Positions 38,527 to 48,125 of a stretch of DNA of 64,000 nucleotides are shown here, piece by piece (within the stretch, counting starts at the first letter, position 1; each line of letters starts with the position of its first letter). The stretch lies in contig NZ_BNCD01000015.1 of the NCBI RefSeq assembly GCF_014656295.1, positions 124,001 through 188,000 of the forward strand, in the 5' to 3' direction. This DNA comes from Streptomyces sulfonofaciens. Lineage in GTDB: Bacteria > Actinomycetota > Actinomycetes > Streptomycetales > Streptomycetaceae. A program made the translations under genes and the position numbers. The notes below the pieces were generated by a model. It saw only the letters and a program-made list of their open reading frames with translations. It had not been told where the DNA came from and made no database searches.

Positions 38527-39945
38527 CTAACGGGCACGGAGGCGCGGGCTGAGTGCGCGCCGGCCGCCGCGCCGGCCGCCGCGCAGGCGAGCGGCGGCGG
38601 CAGCGGGCGGCTCGGCGGCGGGGGCGGAGCCCGGCAGGGGCCGGCCCGCCGACTCCGGCATCAGCCACACCGCGACCGCGCCGACGACGGCCGCGGCCAT
38701 CAGGTAGTAGGCGGGCAGCACGGCGTTCCCGGTCATCCCGATCAGCGCCGTCACCACCAGCGGCGTCGTCCCGCCGAAGAGGGACACGGAGACGTTGAAG
38801 CCGATCGAGAGCGAGCCGTAGCGGACCCGGGTGGGAAAGAGCGCCGGCAGCGCGGTCGGCATCGATGCCGTGAAGCAGACCAGCAGCATGCCCAGGGCCC
38901 CCGTGCCGAGCGCGATCGCGAGCAGGCCGCCGTGCCGGATCAGCAGCAGCGCCGGCACCGACAGGGCGAGGAGGCCCGCGCAGCCGGCGGCGATCACCGG
39001 TCGACGGCCCACCCGGTCGGTGAGCGCTCCCGCGAACGGCTGGACGGCCATCATCAGCGCCATCACCCCCAGTACGACCAGCAGCCCCTGCGTCGCGCCG
39101 TAGTGCAGTTCGCCGGTGAGGCAGCTCGGCATGTACGACAGCAGCAGGTAGTCCGAGACGTTGTACACCAGCACCAGGCCCACGCAGAGCAGCAGCGCGC
39201 GCCACTGGCCCGTGACCGTCTCGCGCAGCCGCACCCGCGGCCGCCGTCCGGGCCGCCCGGCCCCGGCCTGGGCCGTGAAGGCGGGTGTCTCCTCCAGGCG
39301 CAGCCGCAGGTACAGGCCGACCAGGCCGACCAGGCCGATCGGCCCGGCGACCAGGAACGGCACCCGCCAGCCCCAGGCCGTCAGGTCCCCGGCTGGCAGC
39401 AGCACCGTCAGCAGCGTCACCAGGCCCGCACCTGCGAGATAACCGGCCAGTGTGCCGAACTCCAGCCAACTGCCGAAGAAGCCCCGCCTGCGGTCCGGCG
39501 CGTACTCGGCGATGAAGGTCGACGCGCCCGCGTACTCCCCGCCCGTCGAGAAGCCCTGGACGAGCCGGGCCGCCAGCAGCAGCACCGGCGCACCCGTGCC
39601 GAGCACCGCGTACGGCGGGAGCAGGCCGATCGCGAACGTGCCGGCCGCCGTGGTGATCATGGTGATGGCCAGCACCTTCCGCCTGCCGACCCGGTCGCCG
39701 AGCGGCCCGAAGACCAGACCGCCGAGCGGACGCACGAGGAAGGCTGCCGCGAACGCGCCGAAGGTGGACAGCAACTGCGCGGTCGGACTGCCGGACGGGA
39801 AGAAGACCTTGCCCAGCGTGACGGCGAGGTAGCCGTACACCCCGAAGTCGAATCACTCCATGGCGTTGCCGAGCGCCACCGCCTTGACCGCGCGCCTGAC
39901 CAGCGCGGGGTCGGTGACGGTGGCGCCGGGGTGGGAGCCGGGCAC
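38527..39945 (-). pseudogene. MHS-type MFS transporter interrupted by an in-frame TGA
   Basis: The intact part (39840 down to 38527, 437 residues) is a 12-helix metabolite/H+ symporter: GYLAVTLGKVFF, RPLGGLVFGPLGDRVGRRK (motif A), RLVQGFSTGGEYAGASTFI, APDRRRGFFGSWLEFG and a repeat of the Asp/Arg loop ALTDRVGRRPV. Just upstream the same frame reads VKAVALGNAME, TGA (39855-39853), FDFGVYGYLAV. In this family the position is a conserved Trp (NxxEWFDFGVYG), so TGG became TGA. Upstream GTG codons near 39945-39957 would be the start. An ABC of alternatives (read error, true pseudogene, or re-initiation at MYGYLAV lacking most of helix 1) remains open. Confidence 0.85.
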
Positions 39946-40689
39946 CGGGGCGGACACGGCCGGTACCCGGAAGGCGGCACGGGGGGCGGTCGGCACGGTT
40001 CTGCTCGCCTGCCTCTCGGTCGACGACAAGGACGGTGGCGCCGGTGCCGCCCGCGCGGGCGGCGCGGCTGCCGGGGCGCGGTGCCGGCGGTGGCGCCGCA
40101 GCGAACGGGCCGCCCCTGCGGGCGGCCCCATGACGACCGTACGGGCGCAGCGGGGGTCTCGCGGACAGTGCGGACGGTGCACGCCGGATGGCGCTGTGCG
40201 CTCATCCGGCCGCTGTCCAGCCCGGACGGGGCCCCGGCAGGCCGCGGCCGCGGGTGGTGGCTGTGATCCATGTCGCGAAGGACGCGGAACGGCGGGCGGC
40301 ACCCCCGGAGCGAGTCGTCCGCCGCGGAGCGCGCGACGGCACAGCGCCGTCCACGGGCCAGAATGCGCCCCCCGGTCCGGAAACAGATCCCCACCCCTGG
40401 AAAACAGAGGAGGAAACGGACCGGAAACGGGGAGGATACGTAATCGTCCGCGGGGGTACCCGGGCATTCCATGGGCGTCCGTCCGCCGCGGCACACGACC
40501 AGTGACGCGAAGGGGGCCGCCGGCCATCGACATCCGGTCAAAGACGGACGCGGACACCAGATATGGCGGAGGTGGACCGCGTCTCACCCACAGGTACGAG
40601 TGCCGGGCTCATAGAGTCGGTACCACACCGGTACACCACCGGTGCGAGCCGTGTACGAGGGATGAACGCGACGGGAGGGCCGACGGGGC
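39946..40689. other. 744-bp gap between divergent transporter remnant and GT87/PAP2 gene
   Basis: No gene is supported. A locally A-rich stretch (about 40380-40440, with CTGGAAAACAGAGGAGGAAACGG in part) looks like an untranslated leader or promoter area. ACCGGT elements near 40627 and 40639 can form a small hairpin 50-60 bp before the GT87 start. Confidence 0.5.
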
Positions 40690-42969
40690 GTGGCGAATGT
40701 GGAACACACCAGACCAGGACGGGTCTTGGGGCCAGGAGCCGGCAGTACCGCACAGGTGCGACTCGGCATGGTCCGGGTGGGCCTGTGGCTGATCGCCGCC
40801 GTGCTCGTCGTACGGCAGGTGGTCGCGGTCCAACTCCAGCCGCCCGGTGAGCGCCTGACCGACCTGGAGACCTGGATCGGCCCCGAGGGCGTGCTGCACG
40901 TGAACGGCTCGCTCTACGACGCGGACCAGTTCACCGGCACCCCCTTCGCCGGCCTGGTGCTCAAGCCGCTGTCGGCGTCCGCGGAGAACGCGCTCGGCCT
41001 GGCCTGGACGTTCGGCACCCTGCTGCTGGTCGTACTGCTGGGCACCGTTGCCGCACGCGCGCTGCCGCACCCCGTCTCACGCCGCACCTCGCTGCTGGCC
41101 GCGCCCGTCGCGATCTGCCTGCTGATGTTGTCGCTGCCGGTCCGCAACGCCCTCTACCTGGGCCAGACCAGCATCATCCCGGTCCTGCTCGTCCTGCTGG
41201 GCTGCTTCACGGTGCGCGGGCAGCGCGCCGGCGGACTGCTGATCGGCACGGCCGCCGCGCTCCAGCCCGCGGTACTGCTCTTCACGGTGCTGCTGTGGTG
41301 CACGAAACGGCGCAGGGCCGCGGTCTCCACCGGCGCCACCTTCGCCGCCTGCACCGCACTCGCGTGGGCCGCGATGCCCCGTGACTCGTGGACGTACTGG
41401 GTGCACCACCTCGCGGGCGTGGGCCTCGGCGCGAGTCCGGACAGCCTCGGCAACCAGTCCTTGCACGGCGCCCTGCTGCGGCTCGGCTGCACCGGCCCGC
41501 TGGAGGTGGCGCTGTTCCTGACCCTGGGCGCGCTGGTGGTCTGCCTCGCCCTGCCCCGCGCCGTCCGCTACGCGCGCGACGGGCAGTTGCTGCTCGCGGT
41601 GGCGGTGACCGGCTGCGTCGCCGTCGCCGTCTCCCCGACGACCTGGCAGCACCAGTTGCTGTGGGTGCTGCTCGCGCTCACCGGCCGGGTCGGCAGGCGC
41701 ACCGCGGACCGCTACCTGTGGCCGGTCGCCGTCGTCCTGGTGATGACGCTGCCCGCCCACATGCTGCTGCCGAACAAGTCGTTCCTGTTCCCCCTGCGCG
41801 ACAACGCGGTGCTGATCGCCGCGCTCGCCGCGGCCTGCGCGGTGCCCTTCCTGTCCCGCACCTCGCCCTACTTCCAGACGCCCGTCCCCACCGAGTACGC
41901 GCCCGCGGTGCGCTCCCGCTGGCGGCACGTGCCGCTGCTGCCGTTCTGGCGCCGTGTCGTCACCCGCCCCAACCTGCTCCTGGAGCTGCTGCTCATCCGC
42001 GTCTGCTACTCGTGCTACGACTACGTGCGCGAGGCGGCCCGCGGCGGCAGGGCCGCCGCCGAGCGGCACGGCCTGTGGGTGCACTCCGCGGAGCGGGCCC
42101 TCGGCATCGACATCGAGCACTGGGCCAACCACACGGTCGTCGGCGTGCCGTGGGCACGCGGCTTCTTCGACTTCTACTACGAGTCGTTCCACTTCGGCGT
42201 GCCGCTCACCGTGCTCGGCGTGCTCTACGTGCGCCGCCCCGTCGACTTCCGGTGGGCCCGCACCAGCCTCGGTCTGGCCACACTGCTGGCGCTGCTCGGC
42301 TTCTGGCTCTTCCCGCTCGCGCCGCCGCGCCTGATGCCGACGCTCGGGTTCGTGGACACCGTGCACGGCGTCCAGGACTTCTCCAAGCCGGACTACGGCG
42401 TGCTGACCGCGGTCACCAACCAGTACGCGGCGATGCCCTCGCTGCACTTCGGCTGGGCGCTGTGGTGCGGCATCATGATCGCGATCATGGCGCCCAGGTG
42501 GTGGATGAAGGCCCTCGGCGCGCTGCACCCGCTGTTCACCGTCTGCTCGATCGTCGTCACGGGCAACCACTGGGTCCTGGACGCGGTGGGCGGTGCGCTG
42601 GTGGTCGGCACGGGCTTCGGGCTGACGTACCTGCTGTCCGGGCCGAGGAGCACGCACCCCGTCGAGGGGGCAGCCGGCCGGGCCCGGGGAGCCGGGGGAG
42701 TCCTGGCAGCCGCGGGCGTCGGGGGAGCCACGGAGGCCGCGGGCACTTCGGACACCGTCCGGGGGCCCGCCACGCGACCAGCCGGGGCCCCGGTCCCGGA
42801 GGGCCCCGCCACGGCGGTGCAGGCCGCGCCGGCTCCTGCCCCGGAGGCTGTCGGGGAACCGGCGGCGAACCCGCCCGCCCCGCCCGCCCGGGCCGCCCCG
42901 GCTGAGGGTTCCGTCACATCCGCCCGGACACCGTCGGCACCAGAGCCCCGGTCATCGCCGCCGCGATGA
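40690..42969 (+). CDS. Bifunctional GT87 glycosyltransferase / PAP2 phosphatase membrane protein
   Basis: 759 residues, many membrane helices. Residues about 25-390 are a GT87 (polyprenyl-phosphate-sugar-dependent, DUF2029) domain: GPEGVLHVNGSLYDADQFTG with the acidic loop, FAGLVLKPLSASAENALGLA, and LYLGQTSIIPVLLVLLG with the family GQ motif. Residues about 430-660 are a PAP2/inositolphosphotransferase-like domain: RPNLLLELLLIRVCYSCYD, NQYAAMPSLHFGWALW (His about 584) and VVTGNHWVLDAVGGALV (His about 627). A Pro/Ala-rich tail follows. It probably transfers a sugar from a lipid carrier and acts on a lipid phosphate in the envelope (inference). The tail's end overlaps the next gene's 3' end by 56 bp. 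Confidence 0.92.
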   Translation: MANVEHTRPGRVLGPGAGSTAQVRLGMVRVGLWLIAAVLVVRQVVAVQLQPPGERLTDLETWIGPEGVLHVNGSLYDADQFTGTPFAGLVLKPLSASAENALGLAWTFGTLLLVVLLGTVAARALPHPVSRRTSLLAAPVAICLLMLSLPVRNALYLGQTSIIPVLLVLLGCFTVRGQRAGGLLIGTAAALQPAVLLFTVLLWCTKRRRAAVSTGATFAACTALAWAAMPRDSWTYWVHHLAGVGLGASPDSLGNQSLHGALLRLGCTGPLEVALFLTLGALVVCLALPRAVRYARDGQLLLAVAVTGCVAVAVSPTTWQHQLLWVLLALTGRVGRRTADRYLWPVAVVLVMTLPAHMLLPNKSFLFPLRDNAVLIAALAAACAVPFLSRTSPYFQTPVPTEYAPAVRSRWRHVPLLPFWRRVVTRPNLLLELLLIRVCYSCYDYVREAARGGRAAAERHGLWVHSAERALGIDIEHWANHTVVGVPWARGFFDFYYESFHFGVPLTVLGVLYVRRPVDFRWARTSLGLATLLALLGFWLFPLAPPRLMPTLGFVDTVHGVQDFSKPDYGVLTAVTNQYAAMPSLHFGWALWCGIMIAIMAPRWWMKALGALHPLFTVCSIVVTGNHWVLDAVGGALVVGTGFGLTYLLSGPRSTHPVEGAAGRARGAGGVLAAAGVGGATEAAGTSDTVRGPATRPAGAPVPEGPATAVQAAPAPAPEAVGEPAANPPAPPARAAPAEGSVTSARTPSAPEPRSSPPR

Positions 42970-43654
42970 GCAGCGGCAGCCACAGGTCGTGATGGAGCAC
43001 CAGCCAGCCGCCGAGCAGCGCACCGGCCAGCAGCGCGAGTACCGAGCCGAGGCGCCGTACCGGCCGTACGCTCCGGCCGCCGCCGAGCGGCGAGTCGGCG
43101 GCGAGGCCGGTGAGCGTCATGGTCAGCACCGTCGTCGTCATGTCGGCCACGCCCAGCCTGCGGACGGTCGTGTTGCGCACGCCCATGGCGAGCGCGGTCA
43201 CCGCGACGAGGGCGTACTCGGTGCCCTCCGACGAGTCGGGCGCCAGGGCCGAGACGGCGGAGGCGGCACCCAGCAGGGCCGCCTCCGCGGTGAAGGCCAC
43301 CCGCAGCCAGGTGCGCCGGGCCCGCCCCGCGAACAACTGGCCCGCCCACCCGCCGGCCGCCGAGCCGGCCAGGAACGCGGCGAGCGAGACCAGCGCGTGG
43401 GCCGCGGAGAACTCGGCGGCACCGGCCGCCGCGAAACCGAGCACCGCCACGTTGCCGGTCATGTTGGCGGTGAAGACGTGACCGAGCGCCAGATAGCTGA
43501 CCGCGTCGATGATGCCGCTGACGACGGTCAGGGCCAGCAGCACCGGTAGCAGCCGCGGGCCCCGTGCGCCGGGGCCGTCGTGCGGTGCTGACCCGCTCCC
43601 GCCCGGCCGCCGGCCGTGCGGTTCGGGCTCCTCGTCCGGCGCGGACGTGGGCAT
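42914..43654 (-). CDS. YoaK/DUF1275 family membrane protein
   Basis: 246 residues from ATG 43654. Six hydrophobic segments: LLPVLLALTVVSGIIDAVSY, ALGHVFTANMTGNVAVLGFA (the family HVFxANMTGN signature), HALVSLAAFLAGSAAGGWAG, VTALAMGVRNTTVRRLGVAD and DMTTTVLTMTLTGLAADSPL. DUF1275 proteins are predicted transporters of unknown substrate. It converges on the GT87/PAP2 gene and the two coding regions overlap by 56 bp (42914-42969), so the 3' ends are antisense to each other. The upstream neighbour on the same strand is the ECF operon, 323 bp away. Confidence 0.92.
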   Translation of the reverse strand: MPTSAPDEEPEPHGRRPGGSGSAPHDGPGARGPRLLPVLLALTVVSGIIDAVSYLALGHVFTANMTGNVAVLGFAAAGAAEFSAAHALVSLAAFLAGSAAGGWAGQLFAGRARRTWLRVAFTAEAALLGAASAVSALAPDSSEGTEYALVAVTALAMGVRNTTVRRLGVADMTTTVLTMTLTGLAADSPLGGGRSVRPVRRLGSVLALLAGALLGGWLVLHHDLWLPLLIAAAMTGALVPTVSGRM

Positions 43655-43977
43655 GCGGCAGCCTCCGGGTCGGGGACGGGCCGCCCGCCATGGTGCCCAC
43701 GGCGGCGACCGGGCCGTCATCAAACGCGCGCAACGCAGGCTACGCGCACCGCGGACGGCGGGGCACGTGGGGCGGCAGGGCACGTGGACGGCGGCGGTGC
43801 GGACGACGGACACGCGGACGACGGACCGGGGGGCGAGGGACGACGGACCGGGACGACGGACCGGGGGACTGGGGGGACGACGACCGCGGACGCGACGGAC
43901 CGCGGACGCGACGGGGCGTGGGCACACGGTGCCGGTGCCGCAGGGGCCGCGGGGCCGTGACCCCGCGGGCTACGGGG
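43655..43977. repeat. 323-bp gap with GACGACGGACCGGGG-type repeats
   Basis: The stretch about 43790-43915 is made of near-repeats of GCGGACGACGGACACGC and GGACGACGGACCGGGG. No gene or clear terminator was recognised. Confidence 0.65.
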
Positions 43978-44949
43978 TCACGGGGCGTGGGGCGGCTCCC
44001 CGGCCGCCGGGTCCCGGAAGGCGACCGGTGCCTCGAACGCCGCACGGCGGGTGGCCCGGCGCAGCGCCCTGAGGACGGGCCCGCCGAGCGTCAGGGTGAG
44101 GACGACCGTGAGCACCGCACGCCCCAGGTCCCAGCCGAGCGAGGTGGCCGCGCAGTAGGCGAGGAAACGGGCCAGGTTGCGACCGAGCCCGGCAGCCGGG
44201 TCGAAGGCGACGCCCGACGCGAGCGCGCCCATGAACGGCCAGCCCGACAGGTTCATGATCGTGCCGTAGGCGAGGGCGGCGAGCGAGCCGTAGGCGGAGA
44301 GCATCACAAGCTCACCGCGCCCGCGCAGCCGGTCGGGCGCCGGAAGCAGGCCCGCGCCCATCGTGAACCACCCCATCGACAGCATCTGGAACGGCATCCA
44401 GGGCCCGACGCCACCGGTCAGCAGCGCGGAGGCGAACATCGTCACGGACCCGAGCACGAAGCCGAAGCCCGGGCCCAGGACCCGGCCGCTGAGCACCATC
44501 AGGAAGAACATCGGCTCGATCCCCGCGGTGCCCGCGCCGAGCGGCCGCAGCGCCGCACCCGTCGCGGCCAGCACGCCCAGCATCGCCACCGCCTTCGCAC
44601 CGAGCCCGCTCTCCGCGATCGCGGCCGCGACCACCGCGACCAGCAGCACGAGCACGGCCGCGAACAGCCACGGCGCGTCCTGCGCATGCGCGTTGACCTG
44701 CGCGGTGGGCCCGGCGAGCAGGGGCCACCCGAACCCGGCCACCCCCACCGCGGTCACCAGCACCAGTGCCGCCACCGACCGCGGTCCCAGCCGTACCACC
44801 CGGGGCCGCGGCGCGCCGCCCCGCGTCACCCGCCGTCCGTGCGCGGGGCGCGCGTCACCCGCCGTCCGCGCCGTCCGCGCCGTCCGCTCCCCGCGGTCAG
44901 GGCGTCCAGGGCGCTCGTGGCCCCCTGGACGGTCCGCCGCGCCGGTCAT
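43978..44949 (-). CDS. ECF transporter S component (substrate-binding membrane subunit)
   Basis: 323 residues from ATG 44949, whose ATGA overlaps the stop of the ATPase gene. After a 50-residue basic, hydrophilic start come about eight hydrophobic segments: LGPRSVAALVLVTAVGVAGF, LFAAVLVLLVAVVAAAIAES, GIEPMFFLMVLSGRVLGPGF, GFVLGSVTMFASALLTGGVG (GSVT-ALTGG pattern of S components), WMPFQMLSMGWFTMGAGLLP and a late FLAYCAATSLGWDLGRAVLT. Last gene of a five-gene operon. The AxxxA T-interaction motif and substrate cannot be set from sequence, but the layout resembles group-II ECF units for vitamins such as cobalamin (inference). Confidence 0.85.
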   Translation of the reverse strand: MTGAADRPGGHERPGRPDRGERTARTARTAGDARPAHGRRVTRGGAPRPRVVRLGPRSVAALVLVTAVGVAGFGWPLLAGPTAQVNAHAQDAPWLFAAVLVLLVAVVAAAIAESGLGAKAVAMLGVLAATGAALRPLGAGTAGIEPMFFLMVLSGRVLGPGFGFVLGSVTMFASALLTGGVGPWMPFQMLSMGWFTMGAGLLPAPDRLRGRGELVMLSAYGSLAALAYGTIMNLSGWPFMGALASGVAFDPAAGLGRNLARFLAYCAATSLGWDLGRAVLTVVLTLTLGGPVLRALRRATRRAAFEAPVAFRDPAAGEPPHAP

Positions 44950-46844
44950 ATGAGCGCGTCCGCGACCTGGGCCACCGTCAGCCACGGCCCCGGGGCGAGG
45001 ACCTTGGCCACCTGCGGGGCGAAGGACGGGGAGGCCACCACGACGTCGGCGGTGGGCCCGTCGGCCACGACCTCGCCGTCGGCCAGGATCACCACACGGT
45101 CGGCGAGTTCGGCGGCGAGTTCCACGTCGTGCGTGGCCAGGACGACCGAGTGCACGGTGCCGGCCTGCCCGGGGCCGCCGGGCGGGGCCCCTCCTCCCGC
45201 CTCCGTGCCGTGCCCGGTCAGCCGCCGCAGCACCCGGACCAGGCGGGCCTTCGCCGCGTAGTCCAGGCCGCGGGTGGGCTCGTCGAGGAGCAGCAGCGGC
45301 GGGCGCGCGGTGAGCACCACGGCCAGGGCGAGCGCGAGCCGCTGCCCCTCCGACAGGTCCCGCGGGTGGGTGCCGTCCGCGAGGCCGGGCAGCAGTTCCG
45401 ACACCAGCGCCCGGCAGCTTCCCGGTGCCGCCTGCGCGTCGTGGTCCGCGGCCGCGCACTCCGCCGCCACCGTGTCCGCGTACAGCAGGTCGCGCGGCTC
45501 CTGCGGGACCAGGCCGGCGTGCCGGATCAGCTCGCCCGGCCCCGTGCGGTCCGGCCGTAGGCCGCCCACGCGCACCGAGCCCGCCGCCGGCTCGACCAGT
45601 CCCACCAGCGCGGACAGCAAAGTCGACTTGCCGGCGCCGTTGCGCCCCATCAGCGCGACGGTCTCGCCGGGCGCGATGGACAGGTGCACGCCCCGCAGTG
45701 CCTCCACCCGCCCCCGGCGCACCACGAGCCCGTCGACGTCGGCCACCCGGCGCTGCGCCGGCACCTCCCTCGACGGATCACGACCCGGCCGGCCCCTGCC
45801 GAGGCCCGGCAGCCGGAAGCGGCCCGCTCCAGGGCGCGCACCGCGGCCGTCCGCGGTGCGGGCGGTCCCGGTCTCACGCGCCGTCCCGGAACGCGCCGGT
45901 AGGGCCCCGCCCGTGGCCGTGCCGGGGCAGGCGGCCGCATCCGGTGCCGTACCGGGCCCCGGTGCCGTGCCGCCGGCCGACGCGGGCCTGCGGCCCGTCC
46001 GCGCCGCGCCGCCGGCCGCCCCCGCCGCGGCGGCCAGCCGCTCCCTGAGCCGCGCCGCGCGGCGCCGCGCGTCACGCACAGTCAGGGGCAGCGGGTCCCA
46101 GCCCGCGATCCGGCCGAGGCCGACCACCGGCGGGAACACCGGCGAGCGGGCCATGATCTCTGCCGGGGGCCCCAGCACCGGGGCCGCGCCGGGCCCCGGC
46201 AGCAGCATGACCTGGTCCGCGTACTGCACCACGCGTTCGAGCCGGTGCTCCGCCATCAGCACGGTGGTGCCGAGGTCGTGCACGAGGCGTTGCAGGACGG
46301 CGAGCACCTCCTCGGCGGCGGCCGGGTCGAGCGCGGACGTCGGCTCGTCCAGGACCAGCACCGCCGGATGCGGCGTCAGGACGGAGCCGATCGCCACCCG
46401 CTGCCGCTGCCCGCCCGAGAGCGTGCCGATCGGCCGCTCGCGCAGGGCGGCCAGGCCCAGCAGGTCGAGGGTCTCCTCCACCCGCCGGCGCATCACGTCC
46501 GGCGCGAGGCCCAGCGACTCCATGCCGTACGCCAGCTCGTCCTCCACGGTGTCCGTGACGAAGTGCGCCAGCGGGTCCTGCCCGACGGTGCCGACCACGT
46601 CGGCGAGTTCACGGGGCTTGTGGGTGCGGGTGTCGCGCCCGGCCACGGTGAGGCGGCCGTGCAGCGTGCCGCCCGTGAAGTGCGGCACGAGCCCGCTCAC
46701 CGCGCCGAGCAGCGTGGACTTGCCGGCCCCGGAAGGGCCGACCAGCAGCACCAGCTCCCCCTCGGGCACGGTGAGGTCGACCCCGCTGACGGCCGGCGCC
46801 GGGGCGCCGTCGTAGCGGACGGAGACGTCCTCGAACCGGATCAC
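44946..46844 (-). CDS. Fused double ATPase of an ECF transporter (EcfA1-EcfA2)
   Basis: 632 residues from GTG 46844; GTGA overlaps the EcfT stop and GGAAGGAG lies upstream. Two ABC ATPase domains in one chain: first with LLVGPSGAGKSTLLGAVSGL (Walker A, about 35-50), LSGGQRQRVAIGSVL (signature) and LVLDEPTSALDP (Walker B); second with ALMGRNGAGKSTLLSALVGL (about 393-412), LSEGQRLALALAVVLTARP and LLLLDEPTRGLDYAAK. A low-complexity linker of about 90 residues joins them (about 265-360). It powers import by the neighbouring T and S subunits. The second domain has a Glu in the signature (LSEGQ), common in EcfA2. Confidence 0.95.
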   Translation of the reverse strand: MIRFEDVSVRYDGAPAPAVSGVDLTVPEGELVLLVGPSGAGKSTLLGAVSGLVPHFTGGTLHGRLTVAGRDTRTHKPRELADVVGTVGQDPLAHFVTDTVEDELAYGMESLGLAPDVMRRRVEETLDLLGLAALRERPIGTLSGGQRQRVAIGSVLTPHPAVLVLDEPTSALDPAAAEEVLAVLQRLVHDLGTTVLMAEHRLERVVQYADQVMLLPGPGAAPVLGPPAEIMARSPVFPPVVGLGRIAGWDPLPLTVRDARRRAARLRERLAAAAGAAGGAARTGRRPASAGGTAPGPGTAPDAAACPGTATGGALPARSGTARETGTARTADGRGARPGAGRFRLPGLGRGRPGRDPSREVPAQRRVADVDGLVVRRGRVEALRGVHLSIAPGETVALMGRNGAGKSTLLSALVGLVEPAAGSVRVGGLRPDRTGPGELIRHAGLVPQEPRDLLYADTVAAECAAADHDAQAAPGSCRALVSELLPGLADGTHPRDLSEGQRLALALAVVLTARPPLLLLDEPTRGLDYAAKARLVRVLRRLTGHGTEAGGGAPPGGPGQAGTVHSVVLATHDVELAAELADRVVILADGEVVADGPTADVVVASPSFAPQVAKVLAPGPWLTVAQVADALI

Positions 46845-48106
46845 GGTCTCTCCTTCCGGGGAGCGGGCACATCGGCGGCGGGGCCGTCGGCGGCGGGCGC
46901 CGGACCCGCGGGTGGTGCCGGGGCCGGGGGCGGCGCCGGGGCGACGGCCGCGGGGAGCAGACCGAGGAGCACGGCCGCCGCCGGCCACAGCGGCAGGGTG
47001 GGCGCGGCCGGCGGCACCACACCGGGAGCGAGCGCGCCCGGATCGAGTGCGGCGGCGCGGATCATCAGGGCCGCGACCACCGCGCCCGACCCGGCCACCA
47101 GCCAGGCCCTGGCGCCCCAGGCATCGGGCCGGTAGCGGGTGCGCACCGAGCGGCGCCCGCCCAGCCACAGCCCGCCGAGCGCCGCGAGGACCCCGGCGAG
47201 CAGCACCGGCAGGGCATAGCCCGCGCCCTCGGCGGTCAGCAGCCCGTAGGTGCCCGCGCAGACCCCGAGCAGCCCGCCGAGGGTCAGCGCGGCCGTGGTC
47301 CTGCGGACGCCGGCCGAGACCGCGGCGGTCCTGCCGTAGCCGCGCGCGTCCATCGCCGCGGCCAGCGCCACGGACCGTTCCAGTGCGCCCTCCAGCACCG
47401 GCAGCCCCACCTGGAGCAGCCCGCGCAGCCCGCTGTCGGGCCGCCCGCGCAGCCGCCGCGCGGACCGCAGCCGCTGGACGTCGGCCACCAGGTGCGGCGC
47501 GAAGGTCATCGCCACCACCACCGCCACCCCCACCTCGTACAGTGCGCCAGGCAGCGACTTGAGCAGCCGGGCAGGGCTGGCGAGCGCGTTCGCGGCGCCG
47601 ACGCACACCAGCAGCGTGGCCAGCTTCAGCCCGTCGTACAGCGCGAACAGCAGCCCCTCCGCGGTCACCCGCCCGCCGATCCGCACCCCCTGTGCCCAGC
47701 CGGGCGACGGCACCTGCGGCAGCGTCAGCAGGACGTGCGTGCCCGGGATCGGCGAACCGAGGAAGACGGCGAAGAAGAGCCGGATCGCCAGCACCGCGAA
47801 CGCCACCTTCACGAACGCCCCGTACGAACGGGCCCAGGGGGCAGCGGTCCTGCGTACCGCGACCACATACCCGGCGACGGCCGCCAGCAGGCCGAGCAGC
47901 AGCGGGTTGGTGGTGCGCGAGGCTGCGGTGCCGAGGCCGATGGCCCACAGCCACCACGCCCCGGGGTGCAGCGCGTTGCCGCGGTGCGCCGCGGACGGGC
48001 GCCAGCCGGACGGGCGGCCGCGTGCGCCCGCCCGGGGCCGCCCGGCGCGCTCGGCGTGCCCGGTGGCGGCCCGCGCGGCCTGCACACGTCCGGTGGAGCG
48101 GGTCAT
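46841..48106 (-). CDS. ECF transporter T component (EcfT/CbiQ family)
   Basis: 421 residues from ATG 48106. Hydrophobic N-terminal helices (WWLWAIGLGTAASRTTNPLL, SYGAFVKVAFAVLAIRLFFA) precede the CbiQ-type core: GLKLATLLVCVGAANALASP, LLKSLPGALYEVGVAVVVAM, TFAPHLVADVQRLRSARRLR, GLLQVGLPVLEGALERSVAL and AAAMDARGYGRTAAVSAGVR. The last contains the first A-R-G coupling motif (AMDARGYG) that inserts into the ATPase; a second ARG-like RRLRGRP lies 30 residues before it. A 150-residue extension with extra helices and a Pro-rich tail follows. Overlaps EcfA by 4 bp. Confidence 0.93.
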   Translation of the reverse strand: MTRSTGRVQAARAATGHAERAGRPRAGARGRPSGWRPSAAHRGNALHPGAWWLWAIGLGTAASRTTNPLLLGLLAAVAGYVVAVRRTAAPWARSYGAFVKVAFAVLAIRLFFAVFLGSPIPGTHVLLTLPQVPSPGWAQGVRIGGRVTAEGLLFALYDGLKLATLLVCVGAANALASPARLLKSLPGALYEVGVAVVVAMTFAPHLVADVQRLRSARRLRGRPDSGLRGLLQVGLPVLEGALERSVALAAAMDARGYGRTAAVSAGVRRTTAALTLGGLLGVCAGTYGLLTAEGAGYALPVLLAGVLAALGGLWLGGRRSVRTRYRPDAWGARAWLVAGSGAVVAALMIRAAALDPGALAPGVVPPAAPTLPLWPAAAVLLGLLPAAVAPAPPPAPAPPAGPAPAADGPAADVPAPRKERP

Positions 48107-48125
48107 GACCGCAACCCTCGCCCGG

